64,000 bases of DNA from Gammaproteobacteria bacterium (lineage in GTDB: Bacteria; Pseudomonadota; Gammaproteobacteria; GRL18). Shown here in pieces: positions 17,038 through 27,224 of this stretch. The position numbers and the translations under genes are program-made. The notes beneath the pieces were generated by a model. That model did no database searches. It was not told where the DNA came from and saw nothing but the letters and a program-made list of their open reading frames with translations. Numbering within the stretch: position 1 is the stretch's first letter; the number at the start of each line of letters is the position of its first letter. The DNA lies in the NCBI GenBank assembly GCA_026994225.1, contig JALWRI010000076.1:1-64000 (forward strand), read 5' to 3'.

Positions 17038-18191
17038 GTTTGATGAAATATTTGTTGCAGGGTGTCAATAATGGTATCTTGTTGTGCAAAAGATAGTGTT
17101 GGATAGAGTGGTAAAGTGATAGCTTCTGTATAATACCGTTCCATACAGGGATACTGATTGGGATCAAAGCCCATTTTTTGATAATAAGGGTGTCGATAAA
17201 TAGGAATGTAATGAAGTTGTACGCCGATACCCTGTTGTCGAAGTTGAGTAAATACCTCCTCTCGGCTTATTTTTATCATTGTTGCAGGGATACGGATAAT
17301 ATATAAATGCCATGCAGATTGAGTATCAGGATGTTGATAGGGTAATTGTATGGGGAGGGTTTTGAGTAATTGCGTATAATGTTGTGCTAAGTCATAGCGT
17401 TGTTGTTTGTATTGATGAAGTCGCCGTAATTGGCTCACTCCCAAAGCAGCATGTATATCACTCATACGAAAATTATAGCCTAGCTGAATTTGTTCATAAT
17501 ACCAGGGAGGAGGTGTTTGTAAGCTATCAGTATCACGAGTGATACCATGACTGCGTAATAATTGTAACGTGCGGTATAAATGGGGATTTTGTGTTACTAA
17601 CATACCCCCTTCAGCAGAGGTAATAATTTTTACTGGATGAAAGCTAAAAATAGTAATATCAGAATATTGACATATACCTATTGGTTGATTTTGATATTGT
17701 CCTCCAATAGCGTGTGCGGCATCTTCTATGATATAACAACCATACTGTTTTGCTAAATGATATATCGCTTCCATTTCACAACTTTGCCCAGCAAAATGTA
17801 CCGCAACGATAATTTTAGGTAAGCGATGATTTTTTTTAGCAGCATGAAGTTTTTCAGCTAATGCAGTGGGAGAGAGATTATAAGTGTGTGGATCAATATC
17901 GACAAAATCAACTTTTGCACCACAATATAAGGCACAATTAGTAGAAGCAACAAAACTATTTGGGCTGCTCCATAGCCAGTCATTAGTGCCTAAACCCAAT
18001 GCTAAACAAGCAATATGTAAGGCAGCACTGGCATTACATACTGCAACCGCATAGGGAACATGACAGTATTTAGCAATATGTTGTTCAAACTCAGGGACTT
18101 TATCCCCTTGCGTTAACCAGTCAGAACGTAATACGGCATTGACTTCTACAATGTCTTCTTCGGTAATATCTTGATGACCATAAGGAATCAT
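17034..18191 (-). CDS. pseC: UDP-4-amino-4,6-dideoxy-N-acetyl-beta-L-altrosamine transaminase PseC
   Basis: The 385-residue DegT/DnrJ/EryC1 aminotransferase shows IPYGHQDITEEDIVEVNAVL at the N-terminus, PNSFVASTNCALYCGAKVDFVDID, VAVHFAGQSCEM, EDAAHAIGG and the PLP lysine in FSFHPVKIITSAEGGM. It transfers an amino group from glutamate to C4 of the PseB product. It lies 8 bases after pseB and overlaps the next gene by 4 bases. The length and motifs match PseC rather than LegC. Confidence 0.92.
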   Translation of the reverse strand: MIPYGHQDITEEDIVEVNAVLRSDWLTQGDKVPEFEQHIAKYCHVPYAVAVCNASAALHIACLALGLGTNDWLWSSPNSFVASTNCALYCGAKVDFVDIDPHTYNLSPTALAEKLHAAKKNHRLPKIIVAVHFAGQSCEMEAIYHLAKQYGCYIIEDAAHAIGGQYQNQPIGICQYSDITIFSFHPVKIITSAEGGMLVTQNPHLYRTLQLLRSHGITRDTDSLQTPPPWYYEQIQLGYNFRMSDIHAALGVSQLRRLHQYKQQRYDLAQHYTQLLKTLPIQLPYQHPDTQSAWHLYIIRIPATMIKISREEVFTQLRQQGIGVQLHYIPIYRHPYYQKMGFDPNQYPCMERYYTEAITLPLYPTLSFAQQDTIIDTLQQIFHQT

Positions 18192-18199
18192 AACAATGA

Positions 18200-19287
<1,088 letters not shown>

Positions 19288-19329
19288 GTATTTAACTTGA
19301 TTGCCTAAAGATAACAGGTTGTTTCTATT

Positions 19330-19869
19330 GTGATAAAGACAAACAATAAGATAGAAAACGATACCCTTTTATTACGTCCCATATCCGTTGATGATTGCAC
19401 GCATCAATATATAGCGTGGTTAAATAATCCTAAAGTCAATCAATATTTGGAAACCCGTTGGCATACACAAACGGAGGAATTGGTGAAAAGATATATTATC
19501 AATATGATGAAGAGTCAAAATAATGAATTATTTGCTATTATTATAAAAAATTCTCAACAACATATTGGTAATATAAAATTAGGGAATGTGAACAGATACC
19601 ATGCAAATGCAGAAATCAGTTATTTTATAGGTGAAACAGGGTATTGGGGAAAAGGCTATGCAACAAAAGCAGTACAATTACTTACCGATTATGCGTTAAA
19701 GGATAAAAAACTCTATGCACTAAAGGCAGGAGTTTATGCGTCTAATAAAGGTAGTTGTCGAGTGCTAGAAAAAGTAGGGTATACTTTACAAGGTGTATTA
19801 GTGAAACAGTTACAAGGAGTAATACAGCGAGAAGATCATTTATGGTATGGAATACAAAAAACGTTATAA
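19330..19869 (+). CDS. pseH: GNAT acetyltransferase, PseH candidate
   Basis: This is a 179-residue RimJ/RimL-type GNAT: LLLRPISVDDC, YIAWLNNPKVNQYLETRW, IGNIKLGNVNRYHANAEISYFIGE, and the acetyl-CoA loop GYWGKGYATKAV, ending with NKGSCRVLEKVGY. PseH N-acetylates the PseC product at C4. Its position divergent from pseB supports that role, but the PseG fusion protein carries a second GNAT, so one of the two may act elsewhere on the glycan. The start is GTG at 19330, and the ribosome binding site is weak. The 3' end overlaps the following histidine kinase gene. Confidence 0.75.
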   Translation: MIKTNNKIENDTLLLRPISVDDCTHQYIAWLNNPKVNQYLETRWHTQTEELVKRYIINMMKSQNNELFAIIIKNSQQHIGNIKLGNVNRYHANAEISYFIGETGYWGKGYATKAVQLLTDYALKDKKLYALKAGVYASNKGSCRVLEKVGYTLQGVLVKQLQGVIQREDHLWYGIQKTL

Positions 19870-21161
19870 TACTCCTTTTAGTTAGTGTCAGGACAAGCAG
19901 ATTGATTTTACAACAAAGACCAGATGGCGCATTGATCGCAGCAACATTAGCATCCAATGCGATAGAAAATGGCATAATACTTTTAGATGATAACAGTCAT
20001 ATTCTTTTTTGGAATGATTGGATGGTATCGTATGCCTTACGAGAAAGGCAAGATGTTTTAGGTAAATCGTTATTTAGTGTCTTTCCAGAATTAAAAAATA
20101 CCATTTTTTATACGTTCTATCAAAATAATTTAAAATCAGGGTTACCTTGTTTTCTTTCTCAGGCTTTCCATCACTCATTATTCCCCTTATACCGTACACC
20201 TTTGAATTATGAGAAAAGGATTCGTATGGAACAACGTATTATTATTAAGCGTTTGAACTATGAAGGGAATTGTTATTCATTAATACAAGTGTGTGATGTG
20301 GAAAATGCCGTTATTGGAGAGAGAAATTTACGTATTCGAGCCAAACAGATGCAACAGATGTCGGAACAATTAGAGCGACAGATGTCAGAATTAGATAGTT
20401 TGGTGAAAGAACAAACAAAAGGATTAATTATTGCAAAAGAAAGAGCAGAAAAAAATAGTATTGCGAAATCTAATTTTTTGGCAAGTATATCGCACGAATT
20501 ACGTACTCCAATCCATGCAATATTAAGTTTTTCTTATTTAGGTAGGGAACGAGTACATAAAATAGATAGAGATAAATTACAACAATATTTTAATAATATT
20601 GCTAGCGGTGGTGAGCGATTACTTGGTGTTATTAATAATCTGATTGACTTTTCCAAATTAGAAGCTGGCACTATGCGTTTTGATAAAAAAGCCATTGCGC
20701 TTAATATCATAGTCAACAGCATTATAAATGAACTACAAGCTGCGAGTATGAGTAAGAATATTACTATACAATTAGATTATGATAAGGTGGATGCAACGGT
20801 AAAAGTGTTATGCGATAAAGTACGCATCTTGCAAGTTTTTAGAAATATATTAGAAAATGCTATCTATTTTTCTCCACAAGATGGGGTGATTCATATCAAG
20901 ATAGCATTGTTAGCAGATACAGGTGTGGCTAAAAAAATTCAGGTTTCTATTGCAGATCAAGGAGCTGGTATTTCGGAAAATGAGTTAAAAGATATTTTTT
21001 TAAAATTTACTCAAAGTAATCAAGGACATTATACTGAAGGAACAGGATTGGGTTTAGCTATTTGTAAAGATATTTTAGAGCAACATGAAGAAGTCATTTA
21101 TGCGGAAAATGCAAAAAGCGGTGGGGCTATTTTTACTTTTACTTTAACCGTTAGCAGTTAA
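19842..21161 (+). CDS. PAS-type sensor histidine kinase
   Basis: The kinase has a PAS-like N-terminal region (AIENGIILLDDNSHILFWNDWM, then LFSVFPEL), a coiled-coil linker, the HisKA box ISHELRTPIHAIL, an N-box LQVFRNILENAIYFS, G1 DQGAGIS and G2 GTGLGLAICKDIL. All are intact, so it should be active. There is no transmembrane segment, so it is probably cytosolic. The start is uncertain: the frame is open from 19755, inside the acetyltransferase gene; I prefer ATG 19842, preceded by GAGAAG, which overlaps that gene by 28 bases. No response regulator gene is adjacent. Confidence 0.8.
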   Translation: MVWNTKNVIILLLVSVRTSRLILQQRPDGALIAATLASNAIENGIILLDDNSHILFWNDWMVSYALRERQDVLGKSLFSVFPELKNTIFYTFYQNNLKSGLPCFLSQAFHHSLFPLYRTPLNYEKRIRMEQRIIIKRLNYEGNCYSLIQVCDVENAVIGERNLRIRAKQMQQMSEQLERQMSELDSLVKEQTKGLIIAKERAEKNSIAKSNFLASISHELRTPIHAILSFSYLGRERVHKIDRDKLQQYFNNIASGGERLLGVINNLIDFSKLEAGTMRFDKKAIALNIIVNSIINELQAASMSKNITIQLDYDKVDATVKVLCDKVRILQVFRNILENAIYFSPQDGVIHIKIALLADTGVAKKIQVSIADQGAGISENELKDIFLKFTQSNQGHYTEGTGLGLAICKDILEQHEEVIYAENAKSGGAIFTFTLTVSS

Positions 21162-21191
21162 TATATAACACTCAAAAAATAGAAGGATAGT

Positions 21192-22241
21192 ATGCAAGAG
21201 ACAGTACAAGAGTATTACGGTAAAACATTACAAGGTTCGAAGGACTTAAAAACAAACGCATGTTGTACGGATGATGCAGTACCTGCATATTTAAAAGCAA
21301 TTTTGGCCAAAATTCATCCTGAAGTGATGGCGCGCTATTATGGTTGTGGATTGGTACATCCTGCCCTACTAAAGGGTACACGTATTCTGGATTTGGGTAG
21401 TGGTTCAGGACGGGATTGTTTTGTATTAAGTTATTTAGTTGGTGAGAAAGGTCATATTGTTGGTGTGGATATGACGACAGAACAATTAGAAATTGCCAAT
21501 AAATATCGGGAATATCATCGTGAACAATATAATTATAGCCATACTAACGTGGAGTTTAAGCAAGGTTATATAGAAAAATTGCATGAGTTGGATTTGGATG
21601 ATAATAGTTTTAATATTATTATTTCAAATTGTGTGATAAATCTGTCACCGGATAAAGAAGCTGTATTAAAAGAGGCCTATCGGGTGCTTAAACCAGGAGG
21701 CGAATTGTATTTTTCTGATGTTTATAGTCAACGTCGTATTCCAAGTCACTTGATTAATAATCCCGTATTGTATGGAGAGTGTTTAAGCGGTGCTTTATAT
21801 TGGAATGATTTTATCACTTTGGCAAAAAAATCAGGTTTTCTTGATCCCCGTTTAGTCGAAGACCGTCCATTGCAAATAGAAAATCATGATATTGCAGCAT
21901 TGTTAGGGGATATTGCCTTTTATTCTGCAACCTATCGATTATTTAAATTAGATAACCTGGAATCAGCATGTGAGGATTATGGGCAAGCTGTGGTCTATAA
22001 AGGGACTATTCCTCATCATCCACATCGTTTTGTATTAGATAAGCATCATCATATACCACAAGGGAAAATGTTTCCGGTGTGTGGTAATACCTGGAAAATG
22101 TTAAAAGAAACCCGTTTCTCTGAGCATTTTACTTTTTATGGCGACATGCAACAACATTTTGGTATCTTTGCAGATTGTGGTACAGATATACCTTTTGATC
22201 AAAAGGATAATGATACCTCATCAAAGTCAGGTTGTTGTTAA
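21192..22241 (+). CDS. arsM: Arsenite S-adenosylmethionine methyltransferase (ArsM type)
   Basis: The 349-residue protein has YYGKTLQGSKDLKTNACC at the N-terminus, motif I ILDLGSGSGRDCFVLSYLVG, GVDMTTEQL and VLKPGGELYFSDVY. The three arsenic-binding cysteines of ArsM can be placed at C52 (YYGCG), C147 (SNCVINL) and C197 (GECLSGALY); the last two are 50 residues apart, as in the algal enzyme. An extra Cys pair is at 24-25 and the protein ends in GCC. It would methylate As(III), giving volatile or less toxic products. No arsR or other ars gene is nearby. Confidence 0.85.
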   Translation: MQETVQEYYGKTLQGSKDLKTNACCTDDAVPAYLKAILAKIHPEVMARYYGCGLVHPALLKGTRILDLGSGSGRDCFVLSYLVGEKGHIVGVDMTTEQLEIANKYREYHREQYNYSHTNVEFKQGYIEKLHELDLDDNSFNIIISNCVINLSPDKEAVLKEAYRVLKPGGELYFSDVYSQRRIPSHLINNPVLYGECLSGALYWNDFITLAKKSGFLDPRLVEDRPLQIENHDIAALLGDIAFYSATYRLFKLDNLESACEDYGQAVVYKGTIPHHPHRFVLDKHHHIPQGKMFPVCGNTWKMLKETRFSEHFTFYGDMQQHFGIFADCGTDIPFDQKDNDTSSKSGCC

Positions 22242-22271
22242 TTTTATCCTCCATCATAGTGGTAAAGTAGA

Positions 22272-22802
22272 GTGAAGAATATATATATTGGTATTGTCGT
22301 TGCGTCAGATAGAGCGAGTCAGGGTGAATATGAAGATTTATCAGGCCATGCAATTATAGACACTTTAAAAGAGTATTTACAATCGGAATTTACTCCCATA
22401 TATCGTGTTATTCCTGATGAACAAAAAGAAATAGAAGCAACCCTACAGCAACTTGCTGATATAAACAAATGTTGTTTAATTGTTACAACTGGAGGAACAG
22501 GTCCTGCTTTACGGGATGTGACCCCTGAAGCGACAGAAAATGTTTGTGAACGGATGTTACCCGGATTTGGAGAATTAATGCGTCAAGTCAGTTTACAATA
22601 TGTACCGACTGCTATTTTATCCCGTCAAACTGCTGGAATTAGAGGGCAAGCATTAATAGTCAATTTACCAGGAAAACCTAAATCTATCAGAGAATGTCTG
22701 GATGCTGTTTTCCCTGCTATTCCTTATTGTATTGATTTGATAGAAGGTCCTTATTTAGAATGTAATGAAGCGGTAATAAAGGCTTTTCGACCTAAAAAAT
22801 AA
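22272..22802 (+). CDS. mog: Molybdopterin adenylyltransferase Mog/MoaB type
   Basis: The 176-residue MoCF-domain protein shows IGIVVASDRASQGEYEDLSG, LIVTTGGTGPALRDVTPEAT, GFGELMRQVSL, and AILSRQTAGIRGQALIVNLPGKP, the molybdopterin-binding signature. Mog adenylates molybdopterin before molybdenum insertion. The start is GTG at 22272, since the first recognised strand (IYIGIVVASD) begins at once. No other molybdenum cofactor genes are in the window. Confidence 0.88.
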   Translation: MKNIYIGIVVASDRASQGEYEDLSGHAIIDTLKEYLQSEFTPIYRVIPDEQKEIEATLQQLADINKCCLIVTTGGTGPALRDVTPEATENVCERMLPGFGELMRQVSLQYVPTAILSRQTAGIRGQALIVNLPGKPKSIRECLDAVFPAIPYCIDLIEGPYLECNEAVIKAFRPKK

Positions 22803-22832
22803 CTATCTAGCTATTTATAGACTACCAAAAAC

Positions 22833-23390
22833 ATGAGCTACAATAAACTGATAGTGATAGGCGGTTCAGCAGGATCTCTACTTGTTATCAAACAGATACT
22901 AAAGGCATTACCAGGAAATTTTGTTTATCCCATTGTAGTTGTTTTGCATTTATATCACGGTAGTGAAACATCCGTTATACAATATCTAAATAAATATACA
23001 CGATTAGAAGTACGCAGTATCTTGGATAAGGAGATAATCCAATCAGGGAATATTTATCTTGCCCCAGATAATTATCATGTTTTGTTGGAAACAAAACAAC
23101 AATTTGCTTTATCATGCGATGCGCCGCTACATTTTTGTAGACCAGCTATTGATGTGTTTTTTACCTCGGTAGCAGATATCTGGCAAGATAATGCCATTGC
23201 CATTTTACTAAGTGGAGCAAATCAAGATGGAGCACAGGGATTACTGCACATTCAAAAATTACAAGGCACTGCAATAGTACAACAACCTGAAACGGCTGAG
23301 GCAAAAAAAATGCCTAAATCAGCGGTTGCTTTAGGTGTTCAAAAGCAATATAAGCCACAACAGATTATAGATTATTTATTATCGGCATAG
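22833..23390 (+). CDS. Stand-alone CheB-type methylesterase domain
   Basis: The 185-residue protein consists only of the CheB catalytic domain, without the receiver domain. The triad can be assigned as S12 (GGSAGS), H39 (VVLHLYHG) and D132 (SGANQDGA), and the C-terminal segment MPKSAVALG is typical. CheB removes methyl groups from chemoreceptor glutamates. Receiver-less versions usually occur in hybrid CheB-CheR systems or act unregulated. No cheR, receptor or cheA gene is adjacent, so its partner is unknown. The start lacks a strong ribosome binding site. Confidence 0.8.
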   Translation: MSYNKLIVIGGSAGSLLVIKQILKALPGNFVYPIVVVLHLYHGSETSVIQYLNKYTRLEVRSILDKEIIQSGNIYLAPDNYHVLLETKQQFALSCDAPLHFCRPAIDVFFTSVADIWQDNAIAILLSGANQDGAQGLLHIQKLQGTAIVQQPETAEAKKMPKSAVALGVQKQYKPQQIIDYLLSA

Positions 23391-23447
23391 GATAGGTTAA
23401 TTAGTATATAATAGGTGGTCTTTATTAAATATTATGGAGAGTTACTC

Positions 23448-24239
23448 TTGTCTGTATTAGATCCAAAGCGGTTACCAACAGCATATGGCTTACGTTGGTT
23501 AGAACAAGGTTTATTGTTGTATAAAAAAGCGCCTATCCAATGGGTATCTATTTTTTTGGTATGGTTAGCATTACATCTCCTCTTATCTAGTCATGTTTTA
23601 TTAACCTTTTTTTTATATTTTCTTGCACCAGTATTAACAGGTGGTGTAATGCTAACGTGTGATAAACTTATTAAAGATAACACTATTGTAGTGACTGATT
23701 TATTTAGTAGCTTTGCTGAACATGGGAGAGAATTGAGTCGTATTGGTGCTTATTACTTATTGGGTTTAATAGCGATTGCAATATTACTTTTTCTATTCGG
23801 GGTAATAGTGAGTAGTATAGCAAAATTTATGGGGCTGGATGTGCAAATGTGGTTATCATCCATCCTTAATGATGAATGGCGATTACGGGTATTTTTAATG
23901 GTTATTATCAGTCTTTCATTGTTATGTACTATTCCTTTATTTATGGCATTATGGTTTTCTCCAGCATTAGTCGTTTTTCAAAAAATAGCAGCAAAAGAAG
24001 CGATGATATTAAGTTATTATGCTTGTTTATATAATATTCGGCCTTTTACTTATTACGGTGTTATAGTGTCAGTGTTATTGATAGTTGCTATTTTACCCTT
24101 TATGTTGGGATTATTAATTTTAATTCCTGTAATTTGGGGATCTATCTATGTGGCATATCAAGATATATTCCCTATTGTGAAATCTGATAATACTAACTCA
24201 TCCGATTCAAATCCTAAAAGGATAGTCGTTGCAATATAA
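23448..24239 (+). CDS. BPSS1780-type multi-pass inner membrane protein
   Basis: The protein of about 263 residues has an N-terminal GLRWLEQGLLLYKKAPIQW block and five or six hydrophobic segments, matching the BPSS1780 family of membrane proteins of unknown function. I choose the TTG at 23448 because GGAGAG lies 6 bases upstream; an alternative in-frame GTG at 23415 would add 11 residues but has a poor site. It is 12 bases ahead of the glutamine amidotransferase gene and probably co-transcribed with it, an arrangement I also recall in other gammaproteobacteria. Confidence 0.7.
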   Translation: MSVLDPKRLPTAYGLRWLEQGLLLYKKAPIQWVSIFLVWLALHLLLSSHVLLTFFLYFLAPVLTGGVMLTCDKLIKDNTIVVTDLFSSFAEHGRELSRIGAYYLLGLIAIAILLFLFGVIVSSIAKFMGLDVQMWLSSILNDEWRLRVFLMVIISLSLLCTIPLFMALWFSPALVVFQKIAAKEAMILSYYACLYNIRPFTYYGVIVSVLLIVAILPFMLGLLILIPVIWGSIYVAYQDIFPIVKSDNTNSSDSNPKRIVVAI

Positions 24240-24251
24240 TGGAATAGGGAT

Positions 24252-24944
24252 ATGAAAAAAGTAACAGTCATACAACATCTTTTGTTTGAAGATTTAGGCT
24301 CTTTTGCTGCAATATTAGAAAAACAAGGCTATGTGATAGAATATTTGCAAGCAGGATATGATGATTTATCCCAGCTTGATCCTTTATCGGATGCAATATG
24401 GGTGGTATTAGGTGGTCCGATTGGGGTTAATGATATAGCTGATTACCCTTTTTTGCAGCAAGAGATAGCATTATTGCAACAGCGTTTAGAAGCAGATAAA
24501 GTAACGTTAGGGATTTGTTTAGGGGCTCAACTTATGGCATCTGCTTTAGGTGCTAAGATCTATGCGGGGAGGAAAAAAGAAATAGGTTGGGGGAAACTCT
24601 TTGATATTAAAAAGCATTCAGTATTACAGTACTTGACGGATATTCCAGTATTACATTGGCATGGTGATACCTTTGATATACCTGATGGTGCAGTATGTTT
24701 GGCTAGTTCAAAGATAACTCCTCATCAAGCCTTTTCGTGGCAAAAAAATAGTTTGGCATTGCAGTTTCATCCTGAAGTAACGGCTCAAGGAATGGAACGG
24801 TGGTTTATTGGACATACCGCAGAAATTCATGCAGAAAAGCTATCTGTACAACAATTACGAGCAGATACCTTACACTATGCAACAGCATTAGAAATGGCTG
24901 GAGCTAAAATGTTAGATACCTGGTTGAAAAATCAAATCCGCTAG
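24252..24944 (+). CDS. Class I glutamine amidotransferase domain protein
   Basis: The 230-residue protein has a GATase1 fold similar to GMP synthase glutaminase domains: WVVLGGPIGVND, the nucleophile C89 in LGICLGAQLMA, WHGDTFDIP, and the His-Glu pair in LQFHPEVTAQGME. Proteins of this type hydrolyse glutamine or gamma-glutamyl compounds; the acceptor is unknown. The length is that of the free-standing family. It follows the BPSS1780-type gene closely. Confidence 0.85.
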   Translation: MKKVTVIQHLLFEDLGSFAAILEKQGYVIEYLQAGYDDLSQLDPLSDAIWVVLGGPIGVNDIADYPFLQQEIALLQQRLEADKVTLGICLGAQLMASALGAKIYAGRKKEIGWGKLFDIKKHSVLQYLTDIPVLHWHGDTFDIPDGAVCLASSKITPHQAFSWQKNSLALQFHPEVTAQGMERWFIGHTAEIHAEKLSVQQLRADTLHYATALEMAGAKMLDTWLKNQIR

Positions 24945-25195
24945 GAGGAGAGGTAAAAACAGCTATACGCTAACTAGCTATTGTAACTTCATTTTGATAC
25001 ACTTTTTCTTAGCTTTGTACAAGCAAAGATACATACCTGAGTGTGGGATAATTATTGTCTAGGTATTCAATCAGGTAGTCATTATTTATCTGGTAATAAT
25101 CCTTTTTTTAGTATTAAGTCATGGTGTTTTTTGTATATGTACGATTATCAGATAGTATTACATTATCATGTTATTTTATTTAGAGAGAAATTGTT

Positions 25196-25630
25196 ATGTT
25201 AGAAAAAAAAAGTCTTTTTCGTTGTTTATTAATTAGTTTAGTGCTTGCTGTGCCATTTACCTTACTGATGCAAAAAATGATACCAGGTGTAGCATTACAA
25301 AAAATTTTCGTAATAATGTTAACTATTTGTTTTATATCAGGTATTATTGTTTTAATGGTGGAAAATAAATGGGCAGGACAAAATGCGGTATTTTCTGTAA
25401 AAGAAGATATGATTGACGGAGAAGAAACGGGTATAGTGAAATGGTTTGATGGAAATAAAGGGTATGGATTTATTACACGAGGTAATGGTGGCGATGTTTT
25501 TGTACATTTTAGAGCTATTAATACTCGAGGTAAACGCCGTTTTTTATCGGAAGGGGAAAAAGTGAAATTTCGAGTAACAGAAGGGGAAAAAGGGCCTCAG
25601 GCGGAAGATGTAACAATTATTGCTGTATAG
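25196..25630 (+). CDS. Membrane-anchored cold-shock-domain protein
   Basis: The 144-residue protein starts with two hydrophobic segments (about residues 10-25 and 36-54), followed by a linker and a complete cold-shock domain at residues ~77-144. The RNP1 motif is [10 protein letters not shown]2 is DVFVHF, and the start motif is [11 protein letters not shown]. CspA-type domains bind single-stranded RNA or DNA. Attaching one to the inner membrane by an N-terminal hairpin would place the binding face in the cytoplasm. The gene has a 251-base upstream region without other genes. AGAGAGAA precedes the ATG. Confidence 0.82.
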   Translation: MLEKKSLFRCLLISLVLAVPFTLLMQKMIPGVALQKIFVIMLTICFISGIIVLMVENKWAGQNAVFSVKEDMIDGEETGIVKWFDGNKGYGFITRGNGGDVFVHFRAINTRGKRRFLSEGEKVKFRVTEGEKGPQAEDVTIIAV

Positions 25631-25708
25631 GAAATAGATATGCTAGTGCTAGCTGGAAAGTGAATGATAAAGGGGAATATACAGCATTAACAGGTTTTAG
25701 TATTATGG

Positions 25709-25742
25709 ATAGACGTCTCTTTGATGGAAAAAAGACGTCTAT
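25709..25742. terminator. Hairpin between the convergent cold-shock and SDR genes
   Basis: ATAGACGTCT (25709-25718) and AGACGTCTAT (25733-25742) form a perfect 10-bp stem with a 14-base loop. There is no T-run after it in the plus direction. It lies between convergent gene ends, so a weak bidirectional stop or RNA end-protection site is likely. Confidence 0.5.
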
Positions 25743-25756
25743 TGCAATATCTGTTA

Positions 25757-26527
25757 TCAAGGATTGGTGATCATTTCTTGTAAGGTGTATTCAGTAAAGT
25801 ATTGACCTGTATAAGTTTGGCTATCTTTTCCGAACAAGAATAAATATGCCCAGGCTAATGCTTCAGGGGATTTTAAGGTACTATTATCTTCGCCTGGATA
25901 CGCTTGTTTTCTCATTGCTGTTTTTATTTTACCTGGGTTAAAACTATTAACTCGAATAGCAGTATTTTCACACAGTTCCTCTGCAAAAATTTGCATCATA
26001 TTATCAACGCCTGCCTTACTGACGGAATAAGCACCCCAATAGGCTTTAGCTTGTTTTGATACATTATCTGAGGTGAAAACGACTGATGCAGAAGAGGATT
26101 TTTTGAGTAGTGGTAGACACACTCGGGTTAAAAAGTAGGGAGCATGTAAGTTGACTTGCATGACTTTAAACCAAAGTTCCATGTCATATAAGGGTAAGGG
26201 TGTTAAAGTCCCTAATATAGCAGCATTATGTAATAACCCATCAAGCCGTCCAAATTCATTTTCAATATTAAGGGCAAGATCTGCATAATCTTTTGCCGTT
26301 GCTCCTTCTAAATTCATAGGGTAAATAGCAGCTTGTGGATATCCAGCAGCTTCTATCTGATCATAAAGTACCTCAAGTTTATGTACTGTACGTCCTAATA
26401 AAATAACGGTTGCGCCATATTGTGCAAAGGTTTTTGCAGCCATAGCACCTATGCCACTGCCTGCACCCGTTACGAGAATAATTTTATCTTGTAATAAATC
26501 TTGATTAGGTAAATAAAATGTTTGCAT
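25757..26527 (-). CDS. Short-chain dehydrogenase/reductase, YciK-like
   Basis: The 256-residue SDR has TGAGSGIGAMAAKTFA (NAD(P) binding), LLHNAAILG, a serine near SVVFTSDNVS and the catalytic pair in YSVSKAGVDN. The N-terminus LLQDKIILVTG and the C-terminal ALAWAYLFLFGKDSQTYTGQ resemble the YciK family of gammaproteobacteria, whose substrate is unsettled. It ends convergently with the cold-shock gene. The length is normal. Confidence 0.85.
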   Translation of the reverse strand: MQTFYLPNQDLLQDKIILVTGAGSGIGAMAAKTFAQYGATVILLGRTVHKLEVLYDQIEAAGYPQAAIYPMNLEGATAKDYADLALNIENEFGRLDGLLHNAAILGTLTPLPLYDMELWFKVMQVNLHAPYFLTRVCLPLLKKSSSASVVFTSDNVSKQAKAYWGAYSVSKAGVDNMMQIFAEELCENTAIRVNSFNPGKIKTAMRKQAYPGEDNSTLKSPEALAWAYLFLFGKDSQTYTGQYFTEYTLQEMITNP

Positions 26528-26734
26528 CAGTGTTTGTTTAACTCATATTATAGTGTAGGGGTAGGAAAGTTCTCTCTTATTGTAATGCGTAATGTACTAT
26601 GAATACAAAAAATTAATAATAAAATTATTATTACATTATATCAATAAGTACTGATTTTATTAATATATGTTATGATGATGTTCAATAAAAAAAGCAGGGG
26701 GGATTGTTTATAATAGATAATAGGAGTAATTAAG

Positions 26735-26989
26735 ATGATAAAACAAAAAGATCAGACAGACATACAAATAAAACATACTCGTAATAGAGCAATGGAGAAA
26801 ACATTAAATGAGGCACATTTAAGTATTGATCCGATTGATGAAAGGTTAGAACAATTATGCATTCTTGCGAATGCCTGGCATAATAATCGTAGTAATAGTA
26901 TCGATTCCCCCTCATTTAAACAATCGTTAATTCTCTGTGCTAAAGAACTTACGCAGATTGTTGAGAACCACCCTTTAAGTACAAAATAG
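26735..26989 (+). CDS. Small hypothetical protein
   Basis: This 84-residue, cytosolic and mostly helical protein (RLEQLCILANAWHNN, SFKQSLILCAKELTQIV) matches no family I recognise. A clear AGGAG ribosome binding site 10 bases before the ATG supports translation. It stands alone between the divergent SDR gene and a strong hairpin at 27012-27050, so it is probably a single-gene transcript. It contains two cysteines (about residues 46 and 70). Confidence 0.6.
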   Translation: MIKQKDQTDIQIKHTRNRAMEKTLNEAHLSIDPIDERLEQLCILANAWHNNRSNSIDSPSFKQSLILCAKELTQIVENHPLSTK

Positions 26990-27011
26990 GTTAGTGAAGC
27001 AAAGGGATAAT

Positions 27012-27050
27012 GTTGCAGCTAATGAATTTATTTAAGTGATTAGTTGCAAC
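27012..27050 (+). terminator. 12-bp stem-loop downstream of the small gene at 26735
   Basis: Arms 27012-27023 (GTTGCAGCTAAT) and 27039-27050 (ATTAGTTGCAAC) pair completely if one G-T pair is allowed, with a 15-base loop. There is no T-run, so this may be an mRNA 3' end structure rather than an intrinsic terminator. The rest of the 26990-27268 interval holds only the attenuator described next. Confidence 0.45.
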
Positions 27051-27224
27051 TTGGCAGATATAGACATATAATTCATCCGCATTTTGAAATACTACTTCTA
27101 TAATGCTTAATACTATATTTATACACTGATATATCTAATTTGTGTGATAAAATTCATGATGAAACTAATATAAGTGTGGTAAGTTTTTTACTTGTTATTA
27201 CCTAAAGTAATAGCAGAATATGTT

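Noticed and set aside
19755-19841. Histidine kinase start at 19755
   Set aside because: This would put the first 29 residues in the antiphase of the well conserved GNAT 3' end, with no PAS-like sequence there; the start at 19842 is preferred.
24945-25195. Possible cold-shock RNA thermosensor leader before the CSD gene
   Set aside because: Only short, weak inverted repeats (5-6 bp) are visible; there is no clear cold-box or extended stem.
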